Notes: generated by a model from the letters alone, not told the origin. Shown: positions 1 through 5,683, numbered from the stretch's first letter. The stretch is 5,774 bases of DNA from Lamprocystis purpurea (GCA_020718945.1 DYRB01000212.1:1-5774), one strand, 5' to 3'. A program made the numbers and translations.

Positions 1-152
1 GTTGAGCCGCAAATGAACGCAAATAGACGCAAATAAACAAGGACTTCGTGTCGCTCTCGGGCTCACCCTGCGGGTGACCTGCGGATTCTGCCTAACTGAC
101 TGACCCATCTGCGTATATTTGCGCAATTTGCGGCCGAATTGCTCTTTCTAGG
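1..152 (+). repeat. 152-bp MITE-like repeat, copy 1 (may be cut by window edge)
   Basis: This stretch matches the reverse complement of 891-1042 over all 152 bases without a gap; I counted 17 mismatches by hand, about 89% identity. The left end carries three CGCAAAT heptamers at a 10-nt period (about positions 8-34). The right end carries the same heptamers on the other strand (about 108-133), so the copy has imperfect terminal inverted repeats bounded by CCGCAAAT and ATTTGCGG. The middle holds CTAACTGACTGACCCA, identical in both copies. It is clearly more AT-rich than the flanking genes and has no convincing reading frame. The match begins at base 1, so the element may extend to the left of the window. 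Its small size, terminal inverted repeats and lack of a transposase suggest a non-autonomous mobile or REP/MITE-like family; that class is inference. Confidence 0.85.
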
Positions 153-253
153 ATCAATGGTTAGGGTGGCTGGGGCTGGCATTCGGGATTGCCGCACGGG
201 TGCTACCGCCGGCGGACAGGGGCAAGACACCACAGCCGACACTATGGCGACCT

Positions 254-259
254 GGGGAG
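254..259 (+). promoter_or_regulatory. Shine-Dalgarno site that fixes the TPR gene start
   Basis: GGGGAG lies 7 nt before the ATG at 267. It supports that ATG over the in-frame TTG at 189, which has no such site and would add 26 residues unlike a TPR. Confidence 0.7.
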
Positions 260-266
260 AACACCC

Positions 267-863
267 ATGAACTTCGACGCCTGGCGTCACTACCTGCGCG
301 GCGCCCTGCTCCAGCGGCGCCAACGGCCCTTGGCGGCGGCGGACCAGTACCGGGCGGCCCTGGGCCTGGACCCGGGCTTCGCCCGCGCCGCCCATGCCCT
401 GGCCTATCTGTACTCTGGCCAGGACCAGGACGCGGAGGCCGAACATTGGTTCCGTGAGACCCTGCGCCTGGCGCCGCGGGACGCGGAGGCCTGGTTCAAT
501 CTCGGCTATTTCTACCAGCAACGGCACAGGACCGAGGAGGCCGCTGCGGCCTTTCGGGAGGCGGTGCGCCTGAGGCCGCGGCTCGATCCCGCCTGGTACG
601 GGCTGGGTCTGGCCCTGGCCGCCCAGGGCCACCACGCCGAGGCGGCCAGCGCCCTGGAGCGTGCCGCCGTTCTACAGCCCATGAACGGCGAGGTCTGGTA
701 CCAACTCGGCATGGCCCATTACGCCAGCGGGGCCGATGCCAAGGTGAAAGAGGTCGTCCAATATCTGAACCGCTTCGATCGGAAGATGACCAAGCGGCTC
801 ATCGACCATGCCGGCCGCAAGGACCTGGCCCACCTGATCGCCGACTACGATCCACGGTTCTGA
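267..863 (+). CDS. Tetratricopeptide (TPR) repeat protein
   Basis: The product has 198 residues and is made almost wholly of TPR helices. Repeats fall at about residues 6-38, 39-72, 73-106 and 107-140, with a degenerate fifth at 141-174. Each shows the expected W/Y-x2-LG-x-Y/A-x(7)-A-x3-F/Y-x-A-x2-L-x-P pattern, for example AWFNLGYFYQ at 75-84 and AWYGLGLALA at 109-118. The C-terminal tail (about 168-198) is basic, then ends DYDPRF. There is no signal peptide or membrane segment, so it is probably a soluble cytoplasmic scaffold; the partner cannot be told from sequence. The ATG at 267 was chosen for its GGGGAG site. The gene stands alone on the plus strand, bracketed by inverted copies of a 152-bp repeat and convergent with the membrane-protein gene to its right. 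I see no good promoter in 153-253; promoter elements could lie inside repeat copy 1 or further left. Confidence 0.88.
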   Translation: MNFDAWRHYLRGALLQRRQRPLAAADQYRAALGLDPGFARAAHALAYLYSGQDQDAEAEHWFRETLRLAPRDAEAWFNLGYFYQQRHRTEEAAAAFREAVRLRPRLDPAWYGLGLALAAQGHHAEAASALERAAVLQPMNGEVWYQLGMAHYASGADAKVKEVVQYLNRFDRKMTKRLIDHAGRKDLAHLIADYDPRF

Positions 864-890
864 CCCTCGGGGCCCGGCGCACGTTCTCAC

Positions 891-1042
891 CCTAGAAAAA
901 GCAATTCGGCCGCAAATTACGCAAATTTACGCAAATGGGTCAGTCAGTTAGGCAGAGTCCTCAGATCATCCGCAGGGTGAACCGGAGACCGACACGAACT
1001 CCTTGCCTATTTGCGTCCACTTGCGTTCATTTGCGGCTCGAC
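891..1042 (-). repeat. 152-bp MITE-like repeat, copy 2 (inverted relative to copy 1)
   Basis: This is the reverse-complement partner of 1-152, with 135 of 152 bases identical by hand count and no indels. CGCAAAT heptamers start at 910, 919 and 929 on the plus strand, and the opposite-strand copies lie at about 1009-1035, so the ends are inverted relative to each other. The true ends may lie slightly further out: CCCTAGAA at 890-897 is echoed by TTCTATTGGG at 1046-1055, which would make an element of about 160 bp. The copy sits between two convergent genes. It starts 27 bp after the TPR stop and overlaps the last 36 bases (1007-1042) of the minus-strand membrane-protein gene. Despite its inward-facing ends, it has no G/C hairpin with a U-tract, so I do not call it a terminator. 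Confidence 0.87.
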
Positions 1043-1459
1043 TGCTTCTATTGGGTTCACGGCAGGCGCCGCCTCCGGCATCAGCCCATTGCGCCGCAGG
1101 ACCTCGCAGGCGGGCCCCTGGCCCGCGGCGCAGCGACGGCCGTACTCGGCCCCCAGGGCGGCGCAACTCGGCTGCCCCAGGGCCCCCTGGATGCAGACCG
1201 ACTGCTTCTGTACCAGGACGAAGAACCAGGTGACCGCGACCAACAGGAACGCGACCAGGCCGAGGTGGCGGTCCAGCACCATGCTCGGGGTGATGAGCCG
1301 GGCGACCCGAAAGATCGGGCGCGTCACCACCCCCAGCCCTTGGTAGACGACGTTTTGCTCCCGCCGGGCGCCTGCCAGCAGGTAAAGCAGACCCTGGCCG
1401 AGCAGGGCAAGCCCCGCTACTTCCAGCAGCGCCTTGAGGATGTCCAGCAACATCAGCAT
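1007..1459 (-). CDS. Small two-helix membrane protein of unknown function
   Basis: The product has 150 residues and I do not recognise its family. Hydrophobic segments lie at about residues 7-29 and 66-84. The loop between them is rich in arginine (R32, R33, R47, R51, R54, R64), so by the positive-inside rule the loop is cytoplasmic and both ends face the periplasm. The C-terminal domain then carries four cysteines (C89, C99, C110, C118) that could form two disulfides. The segment TRPIFRVARLITP (46-58) faintly recalls YggT-family proteins, but this is only a resemblance by eye. The ATG at 1459 was chosen because GGGAG sits 6 nt upstream; an earlier in-frame ATG at 1513 would read straight through a strong terminator hairpin. 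The last 11 codons (V140-K150) and the TAG stop lie inside repeat copy 2, so the native C-terminus was probably altered by insertion. The gene follows the symporter gene on the same strand. Confidence 0.7.
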   Translation of the reverse strand: MLMLLDILKALLEVAGLALLGQGLLYLLAGARREQNVVYQGLGVVTRPIFRVARLITPSMVLDRHLGLVAFLLVAVTWFFVLVQKQSVCIQGALGQPSCAALGAEYGRRCAAGQGPACEVLRRNGLMPEAAPAVNPIEAVEPQMNASGRK

Positions 1460-1465
1460 CTTGGT

Positions 1466-1470
1466 CTCCC
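1466..1470 (-). promoter_or_regulatory. Shine-Dalgarno site for the membrane-protein gene
   Basis: GGGAG on the minus strand lies 6 nt before the ATG at 1459. It begins only 2 nt after the T-tract of the upstream terminator, so the messenger of this gene either reads through that terminator or starts within or very close to it. Confidence 0.6.
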
Positions 1471-1472
1471 GG

Positions 1473-1503
1473 AAAAAAAGAGGGGCCCGCTCGCGCGGGC
1501 CCC
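1473..1503 (-). terminator. Rho-independent terminator after the symporter gene
   Basis: Read on the minus strand, GGGGCCCGC and GCGGGCCCC form a perfect 9-bp G/C stem closed by a GCGA tetraloop, which is of the GNRA class. TCTTTTTTT follows directly. The hairpin begins 48 nt after the symporter stop codon. This has every element of a classical intrinsic terminator and should end the small-subunit/symporter transcript. Confidence 0.92.
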
Positions 1504-1551
1504 AACTCATCATTGCGGTCTATCTGATCCGGGCCCTTGGGCCACCCGGCC

Positions 1552-3561
1552 TCAGGTGTTGCCCTCGAGGTTGGGATAGCGGACATGGTCCACCAGTTCC
1601 TGGACCTCCCGACTGGGCGCCGGGGTGAGCAGGGACCCGATGATCACCCCCAGGAAACCTACGGGGATGCCGAAGATGCCGGCGGAGATCGGATTGATCC
1701 CGAACCACTGGGGTGCATTCACCCCGAAGAAGGGATAGGTCGTGTACATGTAGAACATGCAAACCGCGAGCCCTCCCAACATGCCGATGACCGCCCCCGT
1801 CTGATTCGCCCGCTTCCAGAATACCCCCAGGACCAGGGCCGGGAAGAAGGCCGAGGCTGCGAGCGAGAAGGCCGCGCCTACCAGGAACAGGATGTCCCCG
1901 GGTTTCAGCGAGGTCACATAGGCGGCGAGCAGTGCGACCACCAGCAGCAGCCCCTTGGCAATGGCCAGGCGGCGGGTCGTAGAGGCGTTGGGGTCGATCA
2001 TCTTGAAATAGACATCGTGGGACAGGGCATTGGCGATGGTCAGGAGCAGACCGTCGGCGGTGGACAGGGCCGCCGCCAGACCACCGGCCGCGACCAGGCC
2101 GGCAATGACGTAGGGCAGGCCGGCGATCTCAGGTGTGGCGAGTACGATCAGGTCGCCGCCGATGGTGATCTCCGCCAGTTGCACCAGACCATCCTTATTG
2201 ATGTCTACGATGGCCATCAGGGTCTTGTCCACGGCTGCCCAATTCGCCACCCAGGCCGGCAGGTCCGCGAATGAGGACCCCACCAGGAAGGCATAGATGT
2301 CAAACTTCACCAGCACCGCCAGGGCCGGGGCGGTGAAGTAGAGCAGGAAGATGAAGAACAGGGACCAACCCACCGAGCGGCGCGCCTCGCGTACCGAGGG
2401 CGTGGTGTAGTAGCGCATGAGGATGTGCGGCAGGGATGCGGTACCTACCATCAGGCAGAACACCAGGGCCAGGAAGTTGAGTCGCGCCGTGTTGCGCGCC
2501 GCCTCGTCCTTGCCCTGGAAGGGCTCGGCATGGGCCTTGACCGGTCCAGCCTTGGCCTTGTTGGTACTGACGTCCTTGGTCCAGGCCGCCTTGGCCGCGG
2601 CGACATCGGCGGGGAAGCTGGCCTGGGCGGACTCGTCCAGCTTGGCCTTCTCCGTGGCGAGGTATTCAGCACCCCCGGCCTCCAGGGCCTTGAGCTTCGC
2701 CTCGGCCGCCGCGGCGCGCTCCAGGTAGATCTTGCGGACACTCGCCTCCGCCGCACCCCGGGTGCTGTTGGGGTCGTTGAGTTCCTTCTCCAGGGCGGTC
2801 ACCTTCTGCAGGGTGTAGCCATAGGAGATCTGGGGGATGGGGCTATCGGTGTGCTTCATGCTCAGCCATACCACCGGGATCATGTAGGCGACGATCAGGA
2901 TGACGTACTGGGCGACCTGGGTCCAGGTCACGGCGCGCATGCCGCCGAGGAAGGAACATACCAGGATGCCGGCGAGACCGACGAAGACGCCGACGCCGAA
3001 CTCCAGCCCGGTGAAGCGCGCGGTAATGAGACCCACGCCGTAGATCTGGGCGATCACATAGGTGAAGGAGCAGATGATGGCGGCGGCCACCCCGATCATG
3101 CGCGGCAGGTTGCCGCCGTAACGGGCGCCGAGGAAGTCCGGAATGGTGAACTGACCGAACTTGCGCAGATACGGCGCGAGGAACAGGGCCACCAGGACAT
3201 AGCCGCCGGTCCAACCCATGATGAAGGCGAGCCCGTCGTAGCCGGTGAGGTACAGGGTGCCGGCCATGCCGATGAAGGACGCCGCCGACATCCAGTCCGC
3301 GCCGGTGGCCATGCCGTTGAAGAAGGCCGGCACCTTGCGCCCGGCCACATAGTATTCGGCGATGTCGGCGGTGCGGCTCATGATGCCGATGCCGGCATAG
3401 AGACCGATGGTCGCCAGCAGGAAGACATAGCCGATGATCTTGTTCGGCAGGCCCATCTGTTCGAGGATGGCCAGCACTATGACGAAGGCGATGAAGCCGC
3501 CGGTGTAGAAGCTGTAGTAGCGCTTCAGATTGGCATTGAAAGCGGATTGGGTCTGGGCCAT
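1552..3561 (-). CDS. Sodium:solute symporter, VC_2705-like (ActP-related)
   Basis: This 669-residue integral membrane protein belongs to the sodium:solute symporter (SSS, LeuT-fold) family and would import a small solute with Na+. ActP-like acetate or another carboxylate is plausible, but the substrate is inferred. Family marks are DWMSAASFIGMAGTLY (89-104), matching the ActP GDYMSAASF segment, and AALSTADGLLLTIANALSHD (497-516), whose S500/T501 match the Na2-site Ser/Thr of PutP and vSGLT. Two features stand out. Residues about 239-358 form a hydrophilic Ala/Lys/Glu-rich insertion between two membrane helices. Residues 453-464 (DINKDGLVQLAE) fit the EF-hand loop consensus exactly. By PutP topology both face the periplasm. 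The start lies 4 nt after the small-subunit stop, with GAGG 9 nt upstream inside that gene, so translation is probably coupled. The C-terminus (DHVRYPNLEGNT) is short and polar. An intrinsic terminator follows. The gene is intact. Confidence 0.93.
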   Translation of the reverse strand: MAQTQSAFNANLKRYYSFYTGGFIAFVIVLAILEQMGLPNKIIGYVFLLATIGLYAGIGIMSRTADIAEYYVAGRKVPAFFNGMATGADWMSAASFIGMAGTLYLTGYDGLAFIMGWTGGYVLVALFLAPYLRKFGQFTIPDFLGARYGGNLPRMIGVAAAIICSFTYVIAQIYGVGLITARFTGLEFGVGVFVGLAGILVCSFLGGMRAVTWTQVAQYVILIVAYMIPVVWLSMKHTDSPIPQISYGYTLQKVTALEKELNDPNSTRGAAEASVRKIYLERAAAAEAKLKALEAGGAEYLATEKAKLDESAQASFPADVAAAKAAWTKDVSTNKAKAGPVKAHAEPFQGKDEAARNTARLNFLALVFCLMVGTASLPHILMRYYTTPSVREARRSVGWSLFFIFLLYFTAPALAVLVKFDIYAFLVGSSFADLPAWVANWAAVDKTLMAIVDINKDGLVQLAEITIGGDLIVLATPEIAGLPYVIAGLVAAGGLAAALSTADGLLLTIANALSHDVYFKMIDPNASTTRRLAIAKGLLLVVALLAAYVTSLKPGDILFLVGAAFSLAASAFFPALVLGVFWKRANQTGAVIGMLGGLAVCMFYMYTTYPFFGVNAPQWFGINPISAGIFGIPVGFLGVIIGSLLTPAPSREVQELVDHVRYPNLEGNT

Positions 3562-3565
3562 GGGA

Positions 3566-3832
3566 TCAATCCTCGTCCTCTTCGTGCACGCCGTAGGTGC
3601 GGTCGAGCCGGTTCATATACCCGGCATAGAACGCAATGATCACGCAGTAGATGACCAGCGACCCCTGGGCCCCCATGTAGAAGCCCAGCGGGAAGCCCAG
3701 GACGGTGATCTCATTGAGTTCGCGGGCGTAGAAGCTCGCGACATAGGTCACCACGAACCAGATGGCGAGCAGAATTGCGGTGATCCGCAGATTCCTGCTC
3801 CAGTACTCTTGCATGCGCTCTGTAACTTGCAC
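3566..3832 (-). CDS. DUF4212 sodium:solute symporter small subunit
   Basis: The product is 88 residues with two membrane helices, at about 15-34 and 50-72. It carries the family's conserved blocks: an N-terminal YWSRNLRI segment (10-17) and GFPLGFYMGAQGSLVIY (46-62). The C-terminus is acidic (HEEDED). Proteins of this family (DUF4212) are encoded directly upstream of VC_2705-type symporters and are thought to be a partner subunit, much as the DUF485 protein YjcH accompanies ActP; its exact job is unknown. The start is a GTG at 3832 with GGAGG 5 nt upstream. An in-frame ATG at 3814 has no comparable site and would remove part of the conserved N-terminus. The symporter gene begins 4 nt after its stop. 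Confidence 0.92.
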   Translation of the reverse strand: MQVTERMQEYWSRNLRITAILLAIWFVVTYVASFYARELNEITVLGFPLGFYMGAQGSLVIYCVIIAFYAGYMNRLDRTYGVHEEDED

Positions 3833-3837
3833 TCAAA

Positions 3838-3842
3838 CCTCC
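3838..3842 (-). promoter_or_regulatory. Strong Shine-Dalgarno site selecting a GTG start
   Basis: A full GGAGG on the minus strand, 5 nt before GTG, decides the small-subunit start in favour of the GTG at 3832 over the ATG at 3814. Confidence 0.75.
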
Positions 3843-3864
3843 AGCGAAGTTTTTCTTGAGCAGA

Positions 3865-3898
3865 CGCCCAGGCATTGCTGCAATGCAACAAGTGGGCG
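3865..3898. promoter_or_regulatory. Nested inverted repeat in the symporter leader
   Basis: The inner arms GCATTGC and GCAATGC (3872-3886) form a perfect 7-bp inverted repeat around one base. The outer arms CGCCCA (3865-3870) and TGGGCG (3893-3898) are also perfectly complementary. It ends 33 nt upstream of the small-subunit GTG, with the ribosome site between. It could be a regulator-binding operator or an mRNA hairpin. A one-base centre is too tight for an RNA loop without opening some pairs, which slightly favours a DNA-binding site for the inner part. Confidence 0.4.
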
Positions 3899-3945
3899 CC
3901 CCGGATGGGTGACGCGAACGGCCTCCCGCCGACGCCCCCGCGGCC

Positions 3946-3970
3946 AGGTCCCGACCTTTCGGGGGGACCT
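3946..3970. promoter_or_regulatory. Inverted repeat AGGTCCCGA...TCGGGGGGACCT
   Basis: AGGTCC at the left pairs with GGACCT at the right, and an inner CCGA pairs with TCGG around a short loop, giving a G/C-rich hairpin with a small bulge of G residues. It lies in the spacer about 115-140 nt upstream of the small-subunit start. There is no U-tract on either strand, so an operator or leader structure is more likely than a terminator. Function is not established. Confidence 0.3.
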
Positions 3971-4092
3971 CGGTTTGCCGACCTCCGGATCTGCCATCGG
4001 TATTGCGCCGACCACCGGAGCACAACCGGACGCTATTCCCGCATTCCGGGTGTGAGGGCGAAAGGTAGCCTGTTGCGGGCGCCTTGGCTAGA

Positions 4093-4119
4093 CCCGCCGA
4101 CGATCTGGGTCGCGGCGGG
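4093..4119 (-). other. G/C hairpin just after the DUF294 gene
   Basis: Read on the minus strand, CCCGCCG and CGGCGGG pair, and the stem continues with CGA/TCG after a single bulged base around a 6-nt loop. It starts 25 nt past the DUF294 stop codon. Its position suits transcript termination or 3'-end protection, but no run of T follows, so it is not a classical intrinsic terminator. Confidence 0.35.
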
Positions 4120-4143
4120 CCCCCCATCCGTCGCCCGCCCGGG

Positions 4144-5637
4144 TCACAGGCTCAATTGGTAGTCGAGCTTGAGTCGGGACTGGAGCTTACGGGCCTGGCG
4201 GAAGACCTCCTTGAGGATGCGCCGATCCAGCTCGTTGAGGTCGTCCGGGTCGAGGCGGTTGTCCGCCGCCTGCCGGCCGGCGCGCTGCTGCGCCTGGTGG
4301 GTGCGGGTGCGTTGCAGCAGGATGAAGGCGTAGGCATCGCCCCAGGCTTCGGCCTCGTCGGCCGGGATCAGCTTACGCGCCGCGCAGCCCCGCAGCCGGG
4401 CCAGGGTGTTGGTGTCCCGTACCCCGCAGGTCAGGGCGAGGATGCGCGCCCCGTCCACGAAGGGGGTGGTGCCGTTGAGCTTGAGATCGATAGTGCCGGC
4501 CCGCTCGCCCTTGCCCGACAGGGCGAACCCCTGGATGAGGGACAGGGGCGGCTCGGCTCGCAGGGCGTTGGCCGCCATCTGGCGGCGGAAGCGGGGGTTC
4601 TTCGCCACTTTGTCCAGGATCAGGTCGCGCAGGGCCTCCGCCGGCCCCGGGTCGCCCCACAGGGGGCGCAGGTCGAAGAAGATGCTCGCCTTGAGCAGGT
4701 GGTCCGGGGTCCCCTGCTCGATCCAGTGGGCGAAGCGCTGGTGCCACTCATCCAGGCTCAGGCAGCACTCCGGGTTGCTGGCCATGATGTTGCCCGGGCA
4801 CAGGTCGAAGCCGCAGGTGGCCAGGGCCTCGTTGATGCGGCGGGCCACGGGCAGGAGGGCCTCCCGCACCCCATCGGCCTTAGCCCCGGCGGGGGGAACG
4901 AAGACGATGCCGTTGTCCTGATCGGTGCGCAGGGTCTGCTCGTAGCGGCCCTCGCTGCCGAAGGCGAGCCAGGTGAAGGCCGGCAGGCCCGGCCCCTCGC
5001 CCAGGCACAGCTCGATGACGCGCACCGTAAGCCGGTCGTTGAGGGTGGCGATGAGCTGGGTAAGGTGCTCCACCGAGGCCCCCTGGGCGAGCATCTGGTC
5101 GGCCAGGCGATGGATGTCGCCGCCGCGCTGCCGCAGGGCCTCCAGGTCCGGGGCCAGGCTGATGGACCGGCTGAGATTCACCACCCCGATGCGTTGCAGG
5201 GCGAACAGGTCGCGTTCCGAGAGCACCCCAGCCAGCCGGCCCTGATCCACCAGCACCACATGTCCGAAGCCCTTGGCTGCCATGAGCAGGGCGGCGTCCT
5301 GGGCCAGTTGGTCGGTGCTCAGGGTCAGCGGGGCTGCCGTCATCACCGCCGCGACGGGTTGGCCCTGGTCCAGGTCCGGGACGGCCACCCGCGACAGGAC
5401 ATCGTGCAGGGTGAAGATGCCGAGTGGGGCCTGGGCCTCGCTCACTACCACCATGCTGCCGATGCGCTGGGTGTGCATGGCCGCCAGGACCTCGCGTATC
5501 GGGGTACCCAGGGGGCAAGACACCGCTGGTCGTTGGACCAGGCGGTGCAGCGGCGTCGCGAAGGAGGTATCGCCGCCGACGCGGGCGGCCAGGCTGGGGA
5601 GGTCGGCACCCTCGTCCGGGGCGGCTGGGTCGGTCAT
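4144..5637 (-). CDS. CBS-pair / DUF294 nucleotidyltransferase-like regulator
   Basis: The product has 497 residues. A CBS-domain pair spans about 33-150; such pairs usually bind adenine nucleotides. A linker (about 160-210) leads to the DUF294 nucleotidyltransferase-like domain, with GSEGRYEQTLRTDQDN at 227-242. This holds the GS element and the acidic pair D239/D241 expected of the GlnD-type metal-binding fold, and CPGNIMASNP (280-289) follows. The C-terminal DUF294_C domain (about 360-490) contains GTIDLKLNGTTPFVDGARIL (381-400) and is helical and charged at its end. There is no membrane segment, so it is cytoplasmic. Many relatives also have an N-terminal cyclic-nucleotide-binding domain and exceed 600 residues; this one starts directly before the CBS pair. 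These proteins often neighbour DUF4212/SSS symporters, so a regulatory role toward the transporter is plausible but unproven. No clear Shine-Dalgarno site precedes the ATG at 5637; the frame stays open upstream but shows no domain and no ATG or GTG. Confidence 0.9.
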   Translation of the reverse strand: MTDPAAPDEGADLPSLAARVGGDTSFATPLHRLVQRPAVSCPLGTPIREVLAAMHTQRIGSMVVVSEAQAPLGIFTLHDVLSRVAVPDLDQGQPVAAVMTAAPLTLSTDQLAQDAALLMAAKGFGHVVLVDQGRLAGVLSERDLFALQRIGVVNLSRSISLAPDLEALRQRGGDIHRLADQMLAQGASVEHLTQLIATLNDRLTVRVIELCLGEGPGLPAFTWLAFGSEGRYEQTLRTDQDNGIVFVPPAGAKADGVREALLPVARRINEALATCGFDLCPGNIMASNPECCLSLDEWHQRFAHWIEQGTPDHLLKASIFFDLRPLWGDPGPAEALRDLILDKVAKNPRFRRQMAANALRAEPPLSLIQGFALSGKGERAGTIDLKLNGTTPFVDGARILALTCGVRDTNTLARLRGCAARKLIPADEAEAWGDAYAFILLQRTRTHQAQQRAGRQAADNRLDPDDLNELDRRILKEVFRQARKLQSRLKLDYQLSL

Positions 5638-5674
5638 GTTCGCGATGGATCGTTCAGGTGGCTTGGAATGGGTG

Positions 5675-5683
5675 AGTGTAGCA
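5675..5683 (-). promoter_or_regulatory. Possible extended -10 promoter for the DUF294 gene
   Basis: On the minus strand TGCTACACT provides an extended -10 TG followed by a TACACT hexamer (four of six matches to TATAAT). It lies in an otherwise very G/C-rich upstream region and would give a leader of about 30 nt before the ATG at 5637. No recognisable -35 hexamer stands at 16-18 bp, so this is a weak call. Confidence 0.28.

Larger units (their letters stand above)
3833..4143 (-). other. 311-bp non-coding spacer between DUF294 gene and symporter operon
   Basis: No credible gene lies here; the short open frames are GC-driven and lack ribosome sites. It should hold the leader and promoter of the small-subunit/symporter unit, but no convincing sigma-70 or sigma-54 promoter could be picked out by eye. 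What is visible is a set of inverted repeats: 4093-4119, 3946-3970 and 3865-3898. GACCT also recurs on the plus strand at 3953-3957, 3966-3970 and 3980-3984, at steps of 13 and 14 bp, with an inverted AGGTC at 3946-3950. This density of symmetric elements suggests operators or a structured leader, which is inference. Confidence 0.6.

Noticed and set aside
1..152. CGCAAAT repeats read as a CRISPR-like or iteron origin array
   Set aside because: Units are 7 bp with 2-3 bp gaps, far too short for CRISPR repeats and spacers, and the same structure recurs inverted at 891-1042. No cas or replication-initiator gene is present.
189..266. TTG start giving a 26-residue longer TPR protein
   Set aside because: The extension is basic and low in TPR character, TTG lacks a ribosome site, and the ATG at 267 has a good GGGGAG at proper spacing.
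891..1042. Repeat copy 2 as a bidirectional terminator between convergent genes
   Set aside because: The terminal inverted repeats are about 100 bp apart and AT-rich, with no compact stem followed by a T-tract on either strand.
1460..1513. Upstream ATG at 1513 for the membrane-protein gene
   Set aside because: It would place a perfect terminator hairpin and its T-tract inside the coding sequence. The ATG at 1459 has its own Shine-Dalgarno site and starts directly before the first membrane helix.
935..1586. Long open frames on both strands overlapping the membrane-protein gene (935-1579 plus; 966-1586 minus)
   Set aside because: They run through repeat copy 2 and the terminator, lack ribosome sites, and encode Pro/Arg/Gly-rich or His/Gln-rich sequence typical of off-frame GC-rich DNA.
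2425..3639. 404-codon plus-strand open frame opposite the symporter gene
   Set aside because: It is the antisense shadow of a well-supported membrane transporter. The predicted protein is Gly/Asp/Glu/His-rich with no domain, as expected from complementing GC-biased codons.
3711..4127. Minus-strand open frames in the 311-bp spacer
   Set aside because: They lack ribosome sites, overlap the small subunit out of frame, and have compositions (Arg, Gly, Pro, Ser) expected from noncoding GC-rich sequence.
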